DNA of 35,968 nucleotides from NCBI GenBank assembly GCA_020630475.1, contig JAHDBI010000001.1, positions 1 through 35,968 on the forward strand, in the 5' to 3' direction. This DNA is from Saprospiraceae bacterium (GTDB lineage: Bacteria; Bacteroidota; Bacteroidia; Chitinophagales; Saprospiraceae). Positions 24,488 to 33,047 of this stretch are shown in pieces. The notes below the pieces were generated by a model that was not told where the DNA came from, ran no database searches, and was given only the letters and a program-made list of their open reading frames with translations. A program made the translations under genes and the position numbers. The first letter of the stretch is position 1, and every line of letters starts with the position of its first letter.

Positions 24488-25035
24488 GAGTTCGTTTTTT
24501 GTTTTGGTTTTTTGTTAACTAGTTTGACTATTAAAAATAATAAGATTGCAACGATTAAAATCGTTCCAAATAATGTTAAAAAGTTAATCACGTTTTTAAA
24601 TACCGCCAAAAGCACAATGGCTAATAAAAAAAGTGTGGGGACCTCATTGTATAATCTATATTGTACACTAGTCCAAGAAACTTCCCTTTTGGATAAGTTT
24701 TTAATCATCCCTTTGCAGGAATGATGGTATCCTGTCAAGAGCATTACTAGTACTAACTTAACATGTAGCCAATGATTCTCTTTAAACCAATCCATTCCAT
24801 AGAGACATATCATAGCAACACCACAAGACCATGTAATGACCATGGCCGGGTTACAAATAATCCTGTAAAGGCGATCCTCCATGTAGTGGTACTGTTTCAC
24901 CAAAACTTTACATTCGACTTCCGGTTTCGCCCAAGCCTCTCTGTGATAAACAAATAAACGGACTAAGTAAAATAAGCCTGCAAACCACGCAACAAATCCT
25001 ACAATGTGTAGTGCCTTTAATATTAGAATTGCCAT
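24484..25035 (-). CDS. hemJ: Protoporphyrinogen IX oxidase HemJ
   Basis: Membrane protein of 183 residues that oxidises protoporphyrinogen IX in heme synthesis in bacteria lacking HemG/HemY. Four to five helices are visible and the family pattern is good: His10 in ALHIVGFVAWFAGLFYLVRLFVYH, RLYRIICNPAM, WLHVKLVLVM with the conserved lysine, and YRLYNEVPTLFLL. The usual length in the phylum is 175-185. It is the first gene of a minus-strand run (hemJ > SRPBCC/GyrI > pabB > pabC) and diverges from the large cytochrome-containing lipoprotein with 132 bases between the starts; no clear promoter is seen in that gap. Confidence 0.92.
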   Translation of the reverse strand: MAILILKALHIVGFVAWFAGLFYLVRLFVYHREAWAKPEVECKVLVKQYHYMEDRLYRIICNPAMVITWSCGVAMICLYGMDWFKENHWLHVKLVLVMLLTGYHHSCKGMIKNLSKREVSWTSVQYRLYNEVPTLFLLAIVLLAVFKNVINFLTLFGTILIVAILLFLIVKLVNKKPKQKTNS

Positions 25036-25167
25036 TTTAAATTATTCTACATCGAAAATAACATGCTTTAACCAAGACTTATTCATTAAAACGTAATATT
25101 CCTAACAGATCAATTTTGAAGCATTCATTTATTATCTTCGGAGTTCTTCGAACAAAACGAACAAACA

Positions 25168-28100
25168 ATGATAAAACGATGTCTTCTCTTTTGTAGCATA
25201 GTGTGCTTTATTTGCCTGATATCCTGCCAGAATGAACAACAAAACACCAAAGATCGTCCTCACAGTCCTTGGATGATTCGTTCAGTTCTAGACGAACAGC
25301 CTAGGATGTTGACATTGGCATTACACGAAAAGCTTTGGGCGGCCTATAGTGTCGAAAATGGAGCCTTATATAAAACTTGGAAAGGTTTGGTGAATTGGGA
25401 AGGTGCTGTTTATAATACCATTCATGGGCCACAGCCAACAACCGCAGGTGACGCTTATTTTATTAATGAGTACAAGAATCCGTGGATTTTTACAGATGCT
25501 CAAAGTGAACCATCTGGAAGAGTACCGAAGTACAGCTATAAAGGGCATAAAGTTGTTCAAGGTAATGCTGTATTGATGTATGAACTTTCTTTAGATAATA
25601 CTACCGTTTCCGTTGAAGAAGAAGTTGACGCGTACGAAAGTGAACAAGGACAAATCGTATTTTCAAGAAAATACAGAACCACGGGGGTGCCCGAAAACAT
25701 GTCTGTTGATTTACATACTAATGTAAGTTCGATCATCATTGAACAAAACATCAACACTAATGGTGAGCTAAAAGTGTTCAATAAAAAAAACCGTTCAGCA
25801 GGAAAGGCAGAAGTCTTGGACTTAACTGGTCATTTAAGATTAAATAGCAATGGTGAAACTGTTTTTGATATTACGCTAGTAGATAATGCATTAATTCCTA
25901 ATGAAAATAATCCTAGCGGAATTGATGAGGAAGAAGAGGATCAGTACGAAGGTGCACGTCTTATAGCTCAAAACGACTGCAAAACTTGCCACAATAAAAA
26001 GGTGAAAACTATCGGTCCTTCCTACGTATCTGTAGCCAAAAAATACAAGACTAACGACGATAACATTAACATGTTAGTTTCTAAAGTCAAAAACGGTGGA
26101 TCTGGTGTTTGGGGAAACCAAATCATGAATGCTCATCCCGATCTACCTGAATCGGATATTAAAACAATGGTAGAATATGTTTTGTCACTAGACAAGGATG
26201 AAGAAACAGATGAAGAAGAAACCACTGGTGAAGAGGTCACATATTGGAACGCTGCTAAAAATATTAAAGAAGATGATCTAGTACCAGGTTCTGTGGTAAG
26301 CATTTATAGTCTTTCTGGAGGTGTACCAAAAATACCAAGTGTAATAGGAAAAAAACCAATCATGGCTGGCATCATGAGTAAGTTCGACAATATTACTGGT
26401 GATGACTGGAAAGAATTAAATGACTATTTCGTCCTGAATAGTATTGGCTATTTAAAAGTTGATGAAAGAGGAGAATATACATTTAGGGTTTGGAGTGACG
26501 ATGGTTCAAGGGTTTCAATAAATGACAAAGTGATTTTAGATAATGACGGGAATCATGGCGTCGAATACAAGGAGATGACAATAGGTATGGAAGAGGGATA
26601 TTATCCTTTCTTTATTGAATTCTTTCAAGGTGTAGGTGGTAAATTTTTATCCTGGAATTGGAAAAAACCGGGTGATTTAAAATTTGAAGTAATTCCAGAG
26701 GGAAACTACTTTCATAAGAAAGAACAACAAAGTATCATTGGCAATCTGAGTTTGCCTATGTCTTCTGTATCGAAGATTCCAGGCAACCAAAGCGCCTTGA
26801 TTGACGTTCACCCAAGTTTTGATTTAACTCAATCAAGACCTGAAGGCTTTACTCCTAAAGTCGGTGGTATGGATTTCTTAGATGATGGTCGATTAGTAGT
26901 AAGTTGTTGGGATGCCAACGGATCTGTGTTTGTGCTTGACGGTGTTCAACGTGGAGATCCTTCTAAAATCACCACCACTAAAATAGCAGACGGGTTAGCA
27001 GAGCCCCTTGGAGTAAAAGTCGTAGATGGTGATATTTATGTATTGCAAAAACAAGAGCTAACTAAGTTGGTTGACACCAATGGAGATAACATTATAGATG
27101 AATACCATACCGTTTGTGATGATTGGGGTGTTTCCGCAAACTTTCATGAATTTTGCTTCGGTTTAGAATATAAGGATGGGTTCTTTTATGCAGCACTGGC
27201 CACTGGGATACAGCCGGGAGGAGCAGGTGTTGTTGATCAACCTAAAGACAGGGGACACATCATTAAAATTTCAAAAGACAAGGGTACTTACGAGCTTTTC
27301 GCGAAAGGCCTAAGAACCCCCAATGGAGTCGGGATAGGACATAACAATGAGATTTTCGTTTCAGACAACCAAGGCGATTGGTTACCGTCTAGTAAAATAA
27401 TGCATGTCCAAAAAGGTAAGTTCTTTGGTTCAAGGGCCGTAGATTTTGAAGGTACAGAGGGATTGGTGGAAACCAAACCAGTAGTCTGGTTACCTCAGGA
27501 TGAAATCGGCAATTCTCCCAGCACACCTAGCTACTTGAATCTAGGTCCATATAAAAATCAAATGATCCATGGTGAGGTGACTAATGGAGGTGTGAAGCGT
27601 GTTTTCGTTGAAGAAGTGGACGGAAAGTTACAAGGTTGTGTTTTTAGATTTATTCAAGGATTAGAAGCTGGAATCAATAGACTAACCTGGGGACCAGACG
27701 GTGCTCTTTATGTAGGTGGAATTGGAAGTACAGGAAATTGGCAACAAAGCAATAAGCTTTGGTATGGTCTACAACGCCTTGCTTACAATGAAAAGACTAC
27801 TTTCGAGATGCTCGCGGTACGTGCAAAATCAAATGGTGTTGAAATTGAATTTACCGAACCACTCAACGAGGGAGATGGATGGTCAGCTAATGACTTCCTC
27901 GTAAGACAGTGGTATTACGAACCTACTGCGGCATATGGAGGCCCTAAACTCGACAACAAAACATTAAACATTTCAAGAACTTCTGTAAGTGAGGATCGCA
28001 AAAAAGTTTTCCTACAACTCGATGGTATGAAAGAGGATCATGTGATTTATGTTAACATCAACAATCCTTTTTATAGCGTTAATGGAAATTCTCTTTGGTC

Positions 28101-28818
28101 AACAGAAGCTTGGTATACCATGAATTCTATTCCTAAAGAGGATCCAGGATTAGTGAGGTCCAATCCAGAACCCCGCACAAACAATAGTCTTACTCAATCT
28201 GAAAAAGATGCTGGGTGGGAACTTCTATTTAACGGAAAAGATTTAAGCCAATGGACAAATTTCAACAAGACAACTTTAGGTAAAGGTTGGAAAGTTGAAG
28301 ATGATCATTTTACGCTATACCCTAAAGTTGAAGACGGCGGGGACATCGTAACTAAAGAAGAATATGAAAACTTTGAATTGCACTTAGAATGGAAGATTTC
28401 CAATTGCGGAAACAGTGGTATTATGTTTAATGTTGTTCAAGATGAAAAATATTGTTGCCCTTGGCTTACAGGGCCTGAAATGCAAATCTTAGATAACAGT
28501 TGTCATCCTGATACAAGATATGTCACCCATCGGGCGGGAGATCTTTATGACATGATCGAAACCAATCCCATTACGGTGAAGTCTGCTGGAAATTGGAATA
28601 AAGTTCGGATCAAAATCAAGGATGGTGAAGCCAATTTTTACCTCAACGGTTACAAGGTTATTGAGTTTAAAATGTTTGACGACAATTGGACTGAAATGAT
28701 TAAGAATAGTAAATTTAAAGATATGCCTGATTTTGGTCTGTCCAAAAAAGGACACATTTCTTTACAAGATCACAGCGATATTGTATCGTTTAGAAACATT
28801 AAAATAAAACGACTTTAA
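25168..28818 (+). CDS. Multidomain lipoprotein: cytochrome c, PA14-like, dehydrogenase-like propeller, DUF1080 (3-keto-glycoside hydrolase)
   Basis: Exported 1216-residue lipoprotein (lipobox ending at Cys20, LISC). Residues about 30-240 form an N-terminal beta-rich domain I cannot name. A c-type cytochrome follows: heme motif CKTCH at 271-275 and a candidate axial Met320. An acidic linker leads to a PA14-like module (about 425-515, VWSDDGSRVSINDKVI). Residues about 550-890 are a beta-propeller like those of sugar or sorbosone dehydrogenases, with a calcium-type loop DTNGDNIIDEY and GLRTPNGVGI. The C-terminal DUF1080 domain starts near 1013 (ELLFNGKDLSQW, CGNSGIMFNV, EMQILDN, ISLQDHSD) and belongs to the family that includes 3-keto-disaccharide hydrolases. 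Oxidising a glycoside and cleaving its 3-keto form in one protein is a plausible role. The MFS gene follows nine bases later. Confidence 0.85.
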   Translation: MIKRCLLFCSIVCFICLISCQNEQQNTKDRPHSPWMIRSVLDEQPRMLTLALHEKLWAAYSVENGALYKTWKGLVNWEGAVYNTIHGPQPTTAGDAYFINEYKNPWIFTDAQSEPSGRVPKYSYKGHKVVQGNAVLMYELSLDNTTVSVEEEVDAYESEQGQIVFSRKYRTTGVPENMSVDLHTNVSSIIIEQNINTNGELKVFNKKNRSAGKAEVLDLTGHLRLNSNGETVFDITLVDNALIPNENNPSGIDEEEEDQYEGARLIAQNDCKTCHNKKVKTIGPSYVSVAKKYKTNDDNINMLVSKVKNGGSGVWGNQIMNAHPDLPESDIKTMVEYVLSLDKDEETDEEETTGEEVTYWNAAKNIKEDDLVPGSVVSIYSLSGGVPKIPSVIGKKPIMAGIMSKFDNITGDDWKELNDYFVLNSIGYLKVDERGEYTFRVWSDDGSRVSINDKVILDNDGNHGVEYKEMTIGMEEGYYPFFIEFFQGVGGKFLSWNWKKPGDLKFEVIPEGNYFHKKEQQSIIGNLSLPMSSVSKIPGNQSALIDVHPSFDLTQSRPEGFTPKVGGMDFLDDGRLVVSCWDANGSVFVLDGVQRGDPSKITTTKIADGLAEPLGVKVVDGDIYVLQKQELTKLVDTNGDNIIDEYHTVCDDWGVSANFHEFCFGLEYKDGFFYAALATGIQPGGAGVVDQPKDRGHIIKISKDKGTYELFAKGLRTPNGVGIGHNNEIFVSDNQGDWLPSSKIMHVQKGKFFGSRAVDFEGTEGLVETKPVVWLPQDEIGNSPSTPSYLNLGPYKNQMIHGEVTNGGVKRVFVEEVDGKLQGCVFRFIQGLEAGINRLTWGPDGALYVGGIGSTGNWQQSNKLWYGLQRLAYNEKTTFEMLAVRAKSNGVEIEFTEPLNEGDGWSANDFLVRQWYYEPTAAYGGPKLDNKTLNISRTSVSEDRKKVFLQLDGMKEDHVIYVNINNPFYSVNGNSLWSTEAWYTMNSIPKEDPGLVRSNPEPRTNNSLTQSEKDAGWELLFNGKDLSQWTNFNKTTLGKGWKVEDDHFTLYPKVEDGGDIVTKEEYENFELHLEWKISNCGNSGIMFNVVQDEKYCCPWLTGPEMQILDNSCHPDTRYVTHRAGDLYDMIETNPITVKSAGNWNKVRIKIKDGEANFYLNGYKVIEFKMFDDNWTEMIKNSKFKDMPDFGLSKKGHISLQDHSDIVSFRNIKIKRL

Positions 28819-28827
28819 AATCCTATC

Positions 28828-30039
28828 ATGAAAACAACTACAAGAGTTCAACTATCCATCATGATGTTTCTCGAATTTTTTATTTGGGGAGCATGGTTTG
28901 TAACTATGGGCACATACCTCAGCACAAAGCTATCCGCAAGCGGGGGTCAAATTGGTATGGCTTATGAAACTCAATCCATAGGGGCTATTATTGCACCGTT
29001 TATTATAGGCCTCATTGCAGACCGGTATTTTTCAGCACAAAAAATTCTCGGAGTACTACATTTGATCGGTGCAGGACTAATGTACTTTGCGGCTCAGTCC
29101 TCTGATTTTAGTAGCTTTTACCCACACGTTCTTATCTATATGGTATTATACATGCCTACCCTAGCCTTAGTCAATTCTGTTTCATTTAGGCAAATGGATG
29201 ATCCAGAAAAAGAATTTTCAACTATACGTGTTTTAGGAACTGTGGGTTGGATTGTAGCGGGTCTAGTGATCGGTTATTTAAGTTGGGAAAAGGATGGATT
29301 GTTGCAGAATACTTTTTATTTGACTGCTGGTGCTTCAGCGATTTTGGGCGTATTTAGTTTCTTTTTACCGAGCACGCCTCCAACAAAATCCAAATCGGAA
29401 AAAACGAGTTTAGCCCAAATCCTTGGACTGGACGCTCTTGTACTTTTAAAGGATAGAAATTATTTGATGTTCTTCATAGCTTCTATTTTAATCTGTATTC
29501 CGTTGGCATTTTATTATGGGTTTGCCAACCAATTCCTCAACGAAGTGGGAATGGAACAAGCCGCTAGTAAAATGACCTTAGGTCAAGTGTCAGAAGTTCT
29601 ATTCATGTTACTCCTACCATTTTTCTTTAAAAGATATGGAATTAAAAAAACATTGCTCGTAGGTATGATCGCTTGGGTATTGCGTTATGCTTTATTCGCT
29701 TTTGGTGATGCTGGATTTGGAGTTTGGATGCTATTCTTTGGTATCATCTTACATGGTATCTGTTATGATTTCTTTTTTGTATCAGGACAAATATATACGG
29801 ATAAAAAAGCTGGGGAACATGTGAAGAGCGCTGCTCAGGGTTTGATTACACTAGCCACTTATGGCTTAGGGATGTTGATAGGATTTAGACTATCTGGAAA
29901 GATCGTTGATCAGTACACCATGGCAGATGGTGCACATAACTGGATGAGTGTATGGCAATTTCCAGCAATTTTCGCTTTTGTTGTATTAATTATCTTTCTG
30001 ATATTCTTCCGAGAAGAAGACGTGCAGCTAGAAGATTAA
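28828..30039 (+). CDS. MFS transporter, nucleoside:H+ symporter (NHS) family
   Basis: Inner-membrane permease of 403 residues with about twelve helices. The opening MMFLEFFIWGAWFVTMGTYL, then FIIGLIADRYFSAQKILGVLH, and LHGICYDFFFVSGQIYTDKKAG in the second half are diagnostic of the NupG/XapB-like NHS family. In Bacteroidota and Planctomycetota these permeases often sit in sugar clusters with Gfo/Idh oxidoreductases and xylose-isomerase-like barrels, so the cargo here may be a released sugar or keto-sugar rather than a nucleoside. It follows the DUF1080 fusion gene by nine bases and is followed by a strong hairpin, so these two genes are likely one transcript. Confidence 0.9.
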   Translation: MKTTTRVQLSIMMFLEFFIWGAWFVTMGTYLSTKLSASGGQIGMAYETQSIGAIIAPFIIGLIADRYFSAQKILGVLHLIGAGLMYFAAQSSDFSSFYPHVLIYMVLYMPTLALVNSVSFRQMDDPEKEFSTIRVLGTVGWIVAGLVIGYLSWEKDGLLQNTFYLTAGASAILGVFSFFLPSTPPTKSKSEKTSLAQILGLDALVLLKDRNYLMFFIASILICIPLAFYYGFANQFLNEVGMEQAASKMTLGQVSEVLFMLLLPFFFKRYGIKKTLLVGMIAWVLRYALFAFGDAGFGVWMLFFGIILHGICYDFFFVSGQIYTDKKAGEHVKSAAQGLITLATYGLGMLIGFRLSGKIVDQYTMADGAHNWMSVWQFPAIFAFVVLIIFLIFFREEDVQLED

Positions 30040-30048
30040 AATAAAAAA

Positions 30049-30068
30049 GGCCACCCATACGGGTGGCC
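30049..30068. terminator. Strong intrinsic terminator hairpin between convergent genes
   Basis: GGCCACCC-ATAC-GGGTGGCC forms a perfect 8-bp GC-rich stem with a four-base loop. On the minus strand it is followed by TTTTTTATTTT, a proper U-tract, so it terminates the small secreted-protein gene; on the plus strand it can also stop the MFS transcript, though the run after it is CTGTTCC. Confidence 0.92.
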
Positions 30069-30091
30069 CTGTTCCTTTCGTCTTCAATTCC

Positions 30092-30481
30092 CTACTTCTT
30101 TTTTACCAACTTGGTAACGAAGTAGTCTTCTTTACCTTCGAACAACAAGTTCACCGCATAAGCACCTTTAGTAAAATCTTCCATTGAAAGATTTAAAAAG
30201 TTACTGTCTACAGGAATTTGGTATTCCAATTCACCCTTCTCGTTCAGGATTTGAACAAACTGAATACTCTTCATTGTTTCCAATGTAAAGAACTCAGAGT
30301 TCTTATTGTAAATAGCATTTACAATAGCATCCTTCCCTTCGAAGTCCATAACGCGTAAGTCTATATCGCTGCTTTCAAAAACAACAGTCGAAATATCCTT
30401 AACAGGATCTCCATGAGAAAAAGCAAATGAGTTAACGGTAGTAAAAAGAAGTACTAACGAAAGAGCGATAAAATTTTTCAT
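30092..30481 (-). CDS. Small secreted protein resembling a stand-alone sorting-type beta domain
   Basis: A 129-residue exported protein with a clear signal peptide (about 1-21, ending SFAFS). The rest is predicted beta-rich; the tail LEYQIPVDSN-FLNLSMEDF-TKGAYAVNLLFEGKEDYFVTKLVKKK resembles the last strands of T9SS C-terminal domains and of DUF3244-like small proteins in Bacteroidota, but with no passenger domain. Function is unknown; such proteins may be adhesins, surface fillers or regulators of the envelope. It is monocistronic, ends at a strong terminator, and splits the sugar-catabolic block in two. Upstream lie several inverted repeats. Confidence 0.75.
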   Translation of the reverse strand: MKNFIALSLVLLFTTVNSFAFSHGDPVKDISTVVFESSDIDLRVMDFEGKDAIVNAIYNKNSEFFTLETMKSIQFVQILNEKGELEYQIPVDSNFLNLSMEDFTKGAYAVNLLFEGKEDYFVTKLVKKK

Positions 30482-30539
30482 AACACTAGGTTTTAATATT
30501 GGTTAAACAAAATGTTTAAATCAATACTCTCAATTAGGG

Positions 30540-30586
30540 TCTCCGAAGAGATGTGGGTGTGTTATAAAATGACTTCTCCGAAGAGA
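30540..30586. promoter_or_regulatory. Tandem dyads TCTCCGAAGAGA x2
   Basis: The same 12-base sequence, itself a dyad (TCTC-CGAA-GAGA), occurs at 30540-30551 and 30575-30586, 35 bases apart and in the same orientation, 59 bases or more before the small secreted-protein start. Candidate paired operator sites. Confidence 0.45.
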
Positions 30587-30639
30587 AATCGCTCGCAACT
30601 ATGACATCAATATCCATTCTATACCCTATGGTAGTCAAG

Positions 30640-30647
30640 TATATTTG
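30640..30647 (+). promoter_or_regulatory. Candidate -7 box TATATTTG of the Gfo/Idh operon
   Basis: Exact TAnnTTTG match 153 bases before the oxidoreductase ATG. No TTG lies at the ideal distance upstream. The palindrome at 30676 would fall just downstream of the start site, a repressor position. Confidence 0.35.
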
Positions 30648-30675
30648 TAAAGAACATCGACTGAAAGTCCCTTTT

Positions 30676-30691
30676 TGTAAAGTACTTTACA
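30676..30691. promoter_or_regulatory. Perfect 16-base palindrome TGTAAAGTACTTTACA, candidate operator
   Basis: Uninterrupted palindrome 109 bases before the Gfo/Idh start. The half TTTGTAAAG also occurs at 30644. Size and symmetry fit a LacI- or GntR-type repressor site controlling the sugar genes; no such regulator gene is in the window. Confidence 0.5.
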
Positions 30692-30799
30692 GAAAACCTT
30701 TCATTTTTATACAACATCACTTTCAAACAAGCCCTTTTTCTTCGCAATTCGTCGCGGCGTTTTAGTCCTAAATAGTTAAATTGTATTTAGAATTATATT

Positions 30800-31951
30800 A
30801 TGGCTAGAAAAATTAGAATGGGAATGATTGGTGGCGGACGAGGTGCATTTATTGGTGCAATTCATCGTATGGCTGCCAACCTTGATGGACAAATAGAATT
30901 AGTAGCAGGAGCTTTTAGTAGCAACCCCGAACGTTCAAGACTATCCGGTGAAGATTTGTTTCTTGATAAATCGAGAATTTATGACTCATATCAAGATTTA
31001 ATTCTAAAAGAAAAAGCTTTACCTGAAAGTCAACGGATAGATTTTATCTCCATTGTTACCCCCAACCACCTCCATTTCGAACCAGCAAAAATGGCTTTAG
31101 AAAATGGATTTCACGTCATGTGCGACAAGCCATTATGTTTAACATTGGCGGAAGCCAATACACTAAAAGAACTTAAAGAAAAATCCAATCTGTTTTTTGG
31201 ATTAACCCACAACTATACGGGATATCCTATGGTCAAGCAAGCCAAAGCCATGATTGAAAACAACGAACTGGGAAAGATCAGAAAGGTGGTTGTTGAATAC
31301 CCTCAGGGTTGGCTATCCACTTTTTTAGAAGGTTCGGATCAGAAACAGGCGGCATGGCGAACTGACCCCGCACGATCTGGTATCGCTGGTGCCATGGGGG
31401 ATATTGGTACGCATGCTGAAAACCTCTGTGAGTATATTACTGGATTAAAAATCACTGAACTTTGTGCAGACCTCAGTGCTATGGTAGAAGGGCGTCAGTT
31501 AGATGATGACGGCAATGTGCTTGTTCGTTTTAATAACGGAGCAAAAGGAATTTTATATGCCAGTCAAATATCCGCCGGGGAGGAGAACAACCTTCGCATT
31601 CGAGTGTATGGTGAACTGGGAGGTATAGAGTGGGCACAAATGGAACCCAATACACTTCAAGTGAAGTGGTTGGAAAAATCCATGGAGGTATATCGTACAG
31701 GAGTAGGTGCGCTTTATCCACAAGCCCAAGCGAATACAAGATTACCATCAGGTCATCCGGAGGGTTATATAGAGGCTTTCGCCAATATTTATAAAAACTT
31801 TGCCACTTCAATACAGCTGAGTTTAAAAGGTAAAAGTATTAACGCTGTGCATGCTGATTATCCCGGCATTGAAGATGGAATTCGAGGAATGGAATTTATT
31901 TATAAGGTAGTTGAATCAAGTAACAACAATAGTACTTGGGTAAATCTTTAA
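30800..31951 (+). CDS. Gfo/Idh/MocA family oxidoreductase
   Basis: NAD(P)-dependent sugar oxidoreductase of 383 residues, probably cytoplasmic. The Rossmann motif GMIGGGRGAFIGAIHR is at the N-terminus, followed by VTPNHLHFEPAK, the catalytic Lys110 in MCDKPLCLT, and Asp201/His205 in DIGTHAEN, all typical of the family. No Tat or lipoprotein signal is present, unlike many periplasmic relatives. Substrate is not determined; in 3-keto-glycoside pathways members interconvert the C3 hydroxyl and ketone of glucosyl units. It leads a three-gene operon with two TIM-barrel proteins, the next starting one base after its stop. It is preceded by a palindrome-rich region. Confidence 0.93.
   Translation: MARKIRMGMIGGGRGAFIGAIHRMAANLDGQIELVAGAFSSNPERSRLSGEDLFLDKSRIYDSYQDLILKEKALPESQRIDFISIVTPNHLHFEPAKMALENGFHVMCDKPLCLTLAEANTLKELKEKSNLFFGLTHNYTGYPMVKQAKAMIENNELGKIRKVVVEYPQGWLSTFLEGSDQKQAAWRTDPARSGIAGAMGDIGTHAENLCEYITGLKITELCADLSAMVEGRQLDDDGNVLVRFNNGAKGILYASQISAGEENNLRIRVYGELGGIEWAQMEPNTLQVKWLEKSMEVYRTGVGALYPQAQANTRLPSGHPEGYIEAFANIYKNFATSIQLSLKGKSINAVHADYPGIEDGIRGMEFIYKVVESSNNNSTWVNL
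31774..31783 (+). repeat. Partial copy of the recurrent dyad (GGCTTTCGCC)
   Basis: Carries the ten-base stem-loop core but lacks the G of the trailing GAA. Lies in the Gfo/Idh gene, encoding E-A-F-A-N. Confidence 0.35.
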
Positions 31952-31952
31952 T

Positions 31953-33011
31953 ATGAAAACAATAAAAGGACCTGCAGTTTTTCTTGCCCAATTTATGGGC
32001 GACGAAGAACCATTTAATTCGTTGGACAGTATTTGCGACTGGGTAGCAAGTCTCGGTTATAAAGGAATACAGATTCCGACATGGGAATCTAGATTGATTG
32101 ATTTAGAACTTGCTGGTCAAAGTAAAGATTATTGTGACGAACTAAAAGGAAAGGTAAATAGTTATGGTTTAGAAATCACGGAGTTATCCACTCATCTTCA
32201 AGGGCAATTGGTCGCTGTAAACCCAGCCTACGATCAAATGTTTGATTTCTTTGCCCCCGATGCATATAAAAACAATCCCAAGGCAAGACAAGAATGGGCT
32301 GTCCAGCAAGTAATGTCTGCAGGAAAAGCAAGTCAACACCTTGGACTAAATGCACACGCCACTTTTTCAGGCGCCTTACTCTGGCATACCGTTTATCCTT
32401 GGCCACAAAGACCAGATGGATTAGTCGACGAGGGCTTTAACGAATTAGCTCGTAGATGGACTCCGATTCTTAATCACTTTGATGAGTGCGGTGTAAACCT
32501 CTGTTATGAAGTCCATGCTGGTGAAGACTTACATGATGGGGTGAGTTATGAAAGATTTTTAGACAAAGTGAATCAACACCCAAGAGCGTGTTTGTTATAT
32601 GATCCCAGTCATTATGTTTTACAACAAATGGATTATCTTGAATTCATCGATCATTATCAAGAGCGGATTAGAATGTTCCATGTAAAGGATGCAGAGTTTA
32701 ATCCTTCTGGAAGAAGTGGTGTTTATGGGGGTTATCAAGATTGGGTAGATCGTCCTGGGCGTTTCCGCTCCCTGGGAGATGGAGAAGTAGATTTTGGTTC
32801 AATCTTTAGTAAATTGAGTCAGTATGGCTATGATGGCTGGGCCGTGTTAGAATGGGAATGTTGTATCAAGTCTCCAGAACAAGGTGCTTTAGAAGGTGCC
32901 CCATTCATACAAAGCCATATTATAGAAGTCACACAAAAAGCTTTCGATGATTTTGCTGGTGGCACACTGGATGAAAATTTAATTAATAAAATTCTTGGTC
33001 TCGATAAGTAG
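31953..33011 (+). CDS. Sugar phosphate isomerase/epimerase family TIM barrel (cytoplasmic)
   Basis: Xylose-isomerase-like TIM barrel of 352 residues without signal peptide. Metal-binding residues at the barrel ends are visible: Glu in LCYEVHAGEDLHDG, Asp and His in LLYDPSHYV, His in MFHVKDAEF and Glu in VLEWECC. The SRSGVYGGYQDWVDRPGRFRSLGDGEVDF stretch is typical of a Bacteroidota subgroup found next to Gfo/Idh genes. Members isomerise, epimerise or hydrolyse (keto-)sugars; the exact reaction is unknown. It starts one base after the oxidoreductase stop, so expression is coupled, and it is followed by a short hairpin-containing gap before the second barrel. Confidence 0.9.
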   Translation: MKTIKGPAVFLAQFMGDEEPFNSLDSICDWVASLGYKGIQIPTWESRLIDLELAGQSKDYCDELKGKVNSYGLEITELSTHLQGQLVAVNPAYDQMFDFFAPDAYKNNPKARQEWAVQQVMSAGKASQHLGLNAHATFSGALLWHTVYPWPQRPDGLVDEGFNELARRWTPILNHFDECGVNLCYEVHAGEDLHDGVSYERFLDKVNQHPRACLLYDPSHYVLQQMDYLEFIDHYQERIRMFHVKDAEFNPSGRSGVYGGYQDWVDRPGRFRSLGDGEVDFGSIFSKLSQYGYDGWAVLEWECCIKSPEQGALEGAPFIQSHIIEVTQKAFDDFAGGTLDENLINKILGLDK

Positions 33012-33016
33012 GTTCA

Positions 33017-33029
33017 GGCTTTCGCCGAA
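33017..33029 (+). repeat. Recurrent dyad GGCTTTCGCCGAA, copy 5, intergenic
   Basis: Exact copy between the two TIM-barrel genes. Here it is extended to CTTTC-GCC-GAAAG and then AGGC, giving a larger inverted repeat 18 bases before the next ATG. Because it is non-coding, this copy cannot be explained by protein constraint. Confidence 0.6.
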
Positions 33030-33047
33030 AGGCTAAAAACAAAAATT

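Larger units (their letters stand above)
30482..30799. other. Divergent intergenic region (318 bases) with several inverted repeats
   Basis: No gene is supported here. It holds a 7-3-7 dyad TTAAACA-AAA-TGTTTAA (30503-30519), two copies of TCTCCGAAGAGA (30540-30551 and 30575-30586), a TATATTTG -7-like box (30640-30647) facing the oxidoreductase gene, and a 16-base perfect palindrome (30676-30691). It must contain the promoters of the small secreted-protein gene and of the Gfo/Idh operon. Confidence 0.6.

Noticed and set aside
25133..25140. TATCTTCG as a -7 box for the DUF1080 fusion gene
   Set aside because: One mismatch from consensus and the only TTG upstream is 14 bases away, too close for the usual spacing.
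30512..30604. A 30-codon frame beginning ATG TTT AAA in the long intergenic gap
   Set aside because: It has no ribosome site or recognisable product, runs across both TCTCCGAAGAGA dyads and fits chance.
31145..31156. TTGGCGGAAGCC in the Gfo/Idh gene, matching the same string at 35929
   Set aside because: Both encode Leu-Ala-Glu-Ala in the same frame; common coding explains them, so I did not count them as copies of the recurrent dyad.
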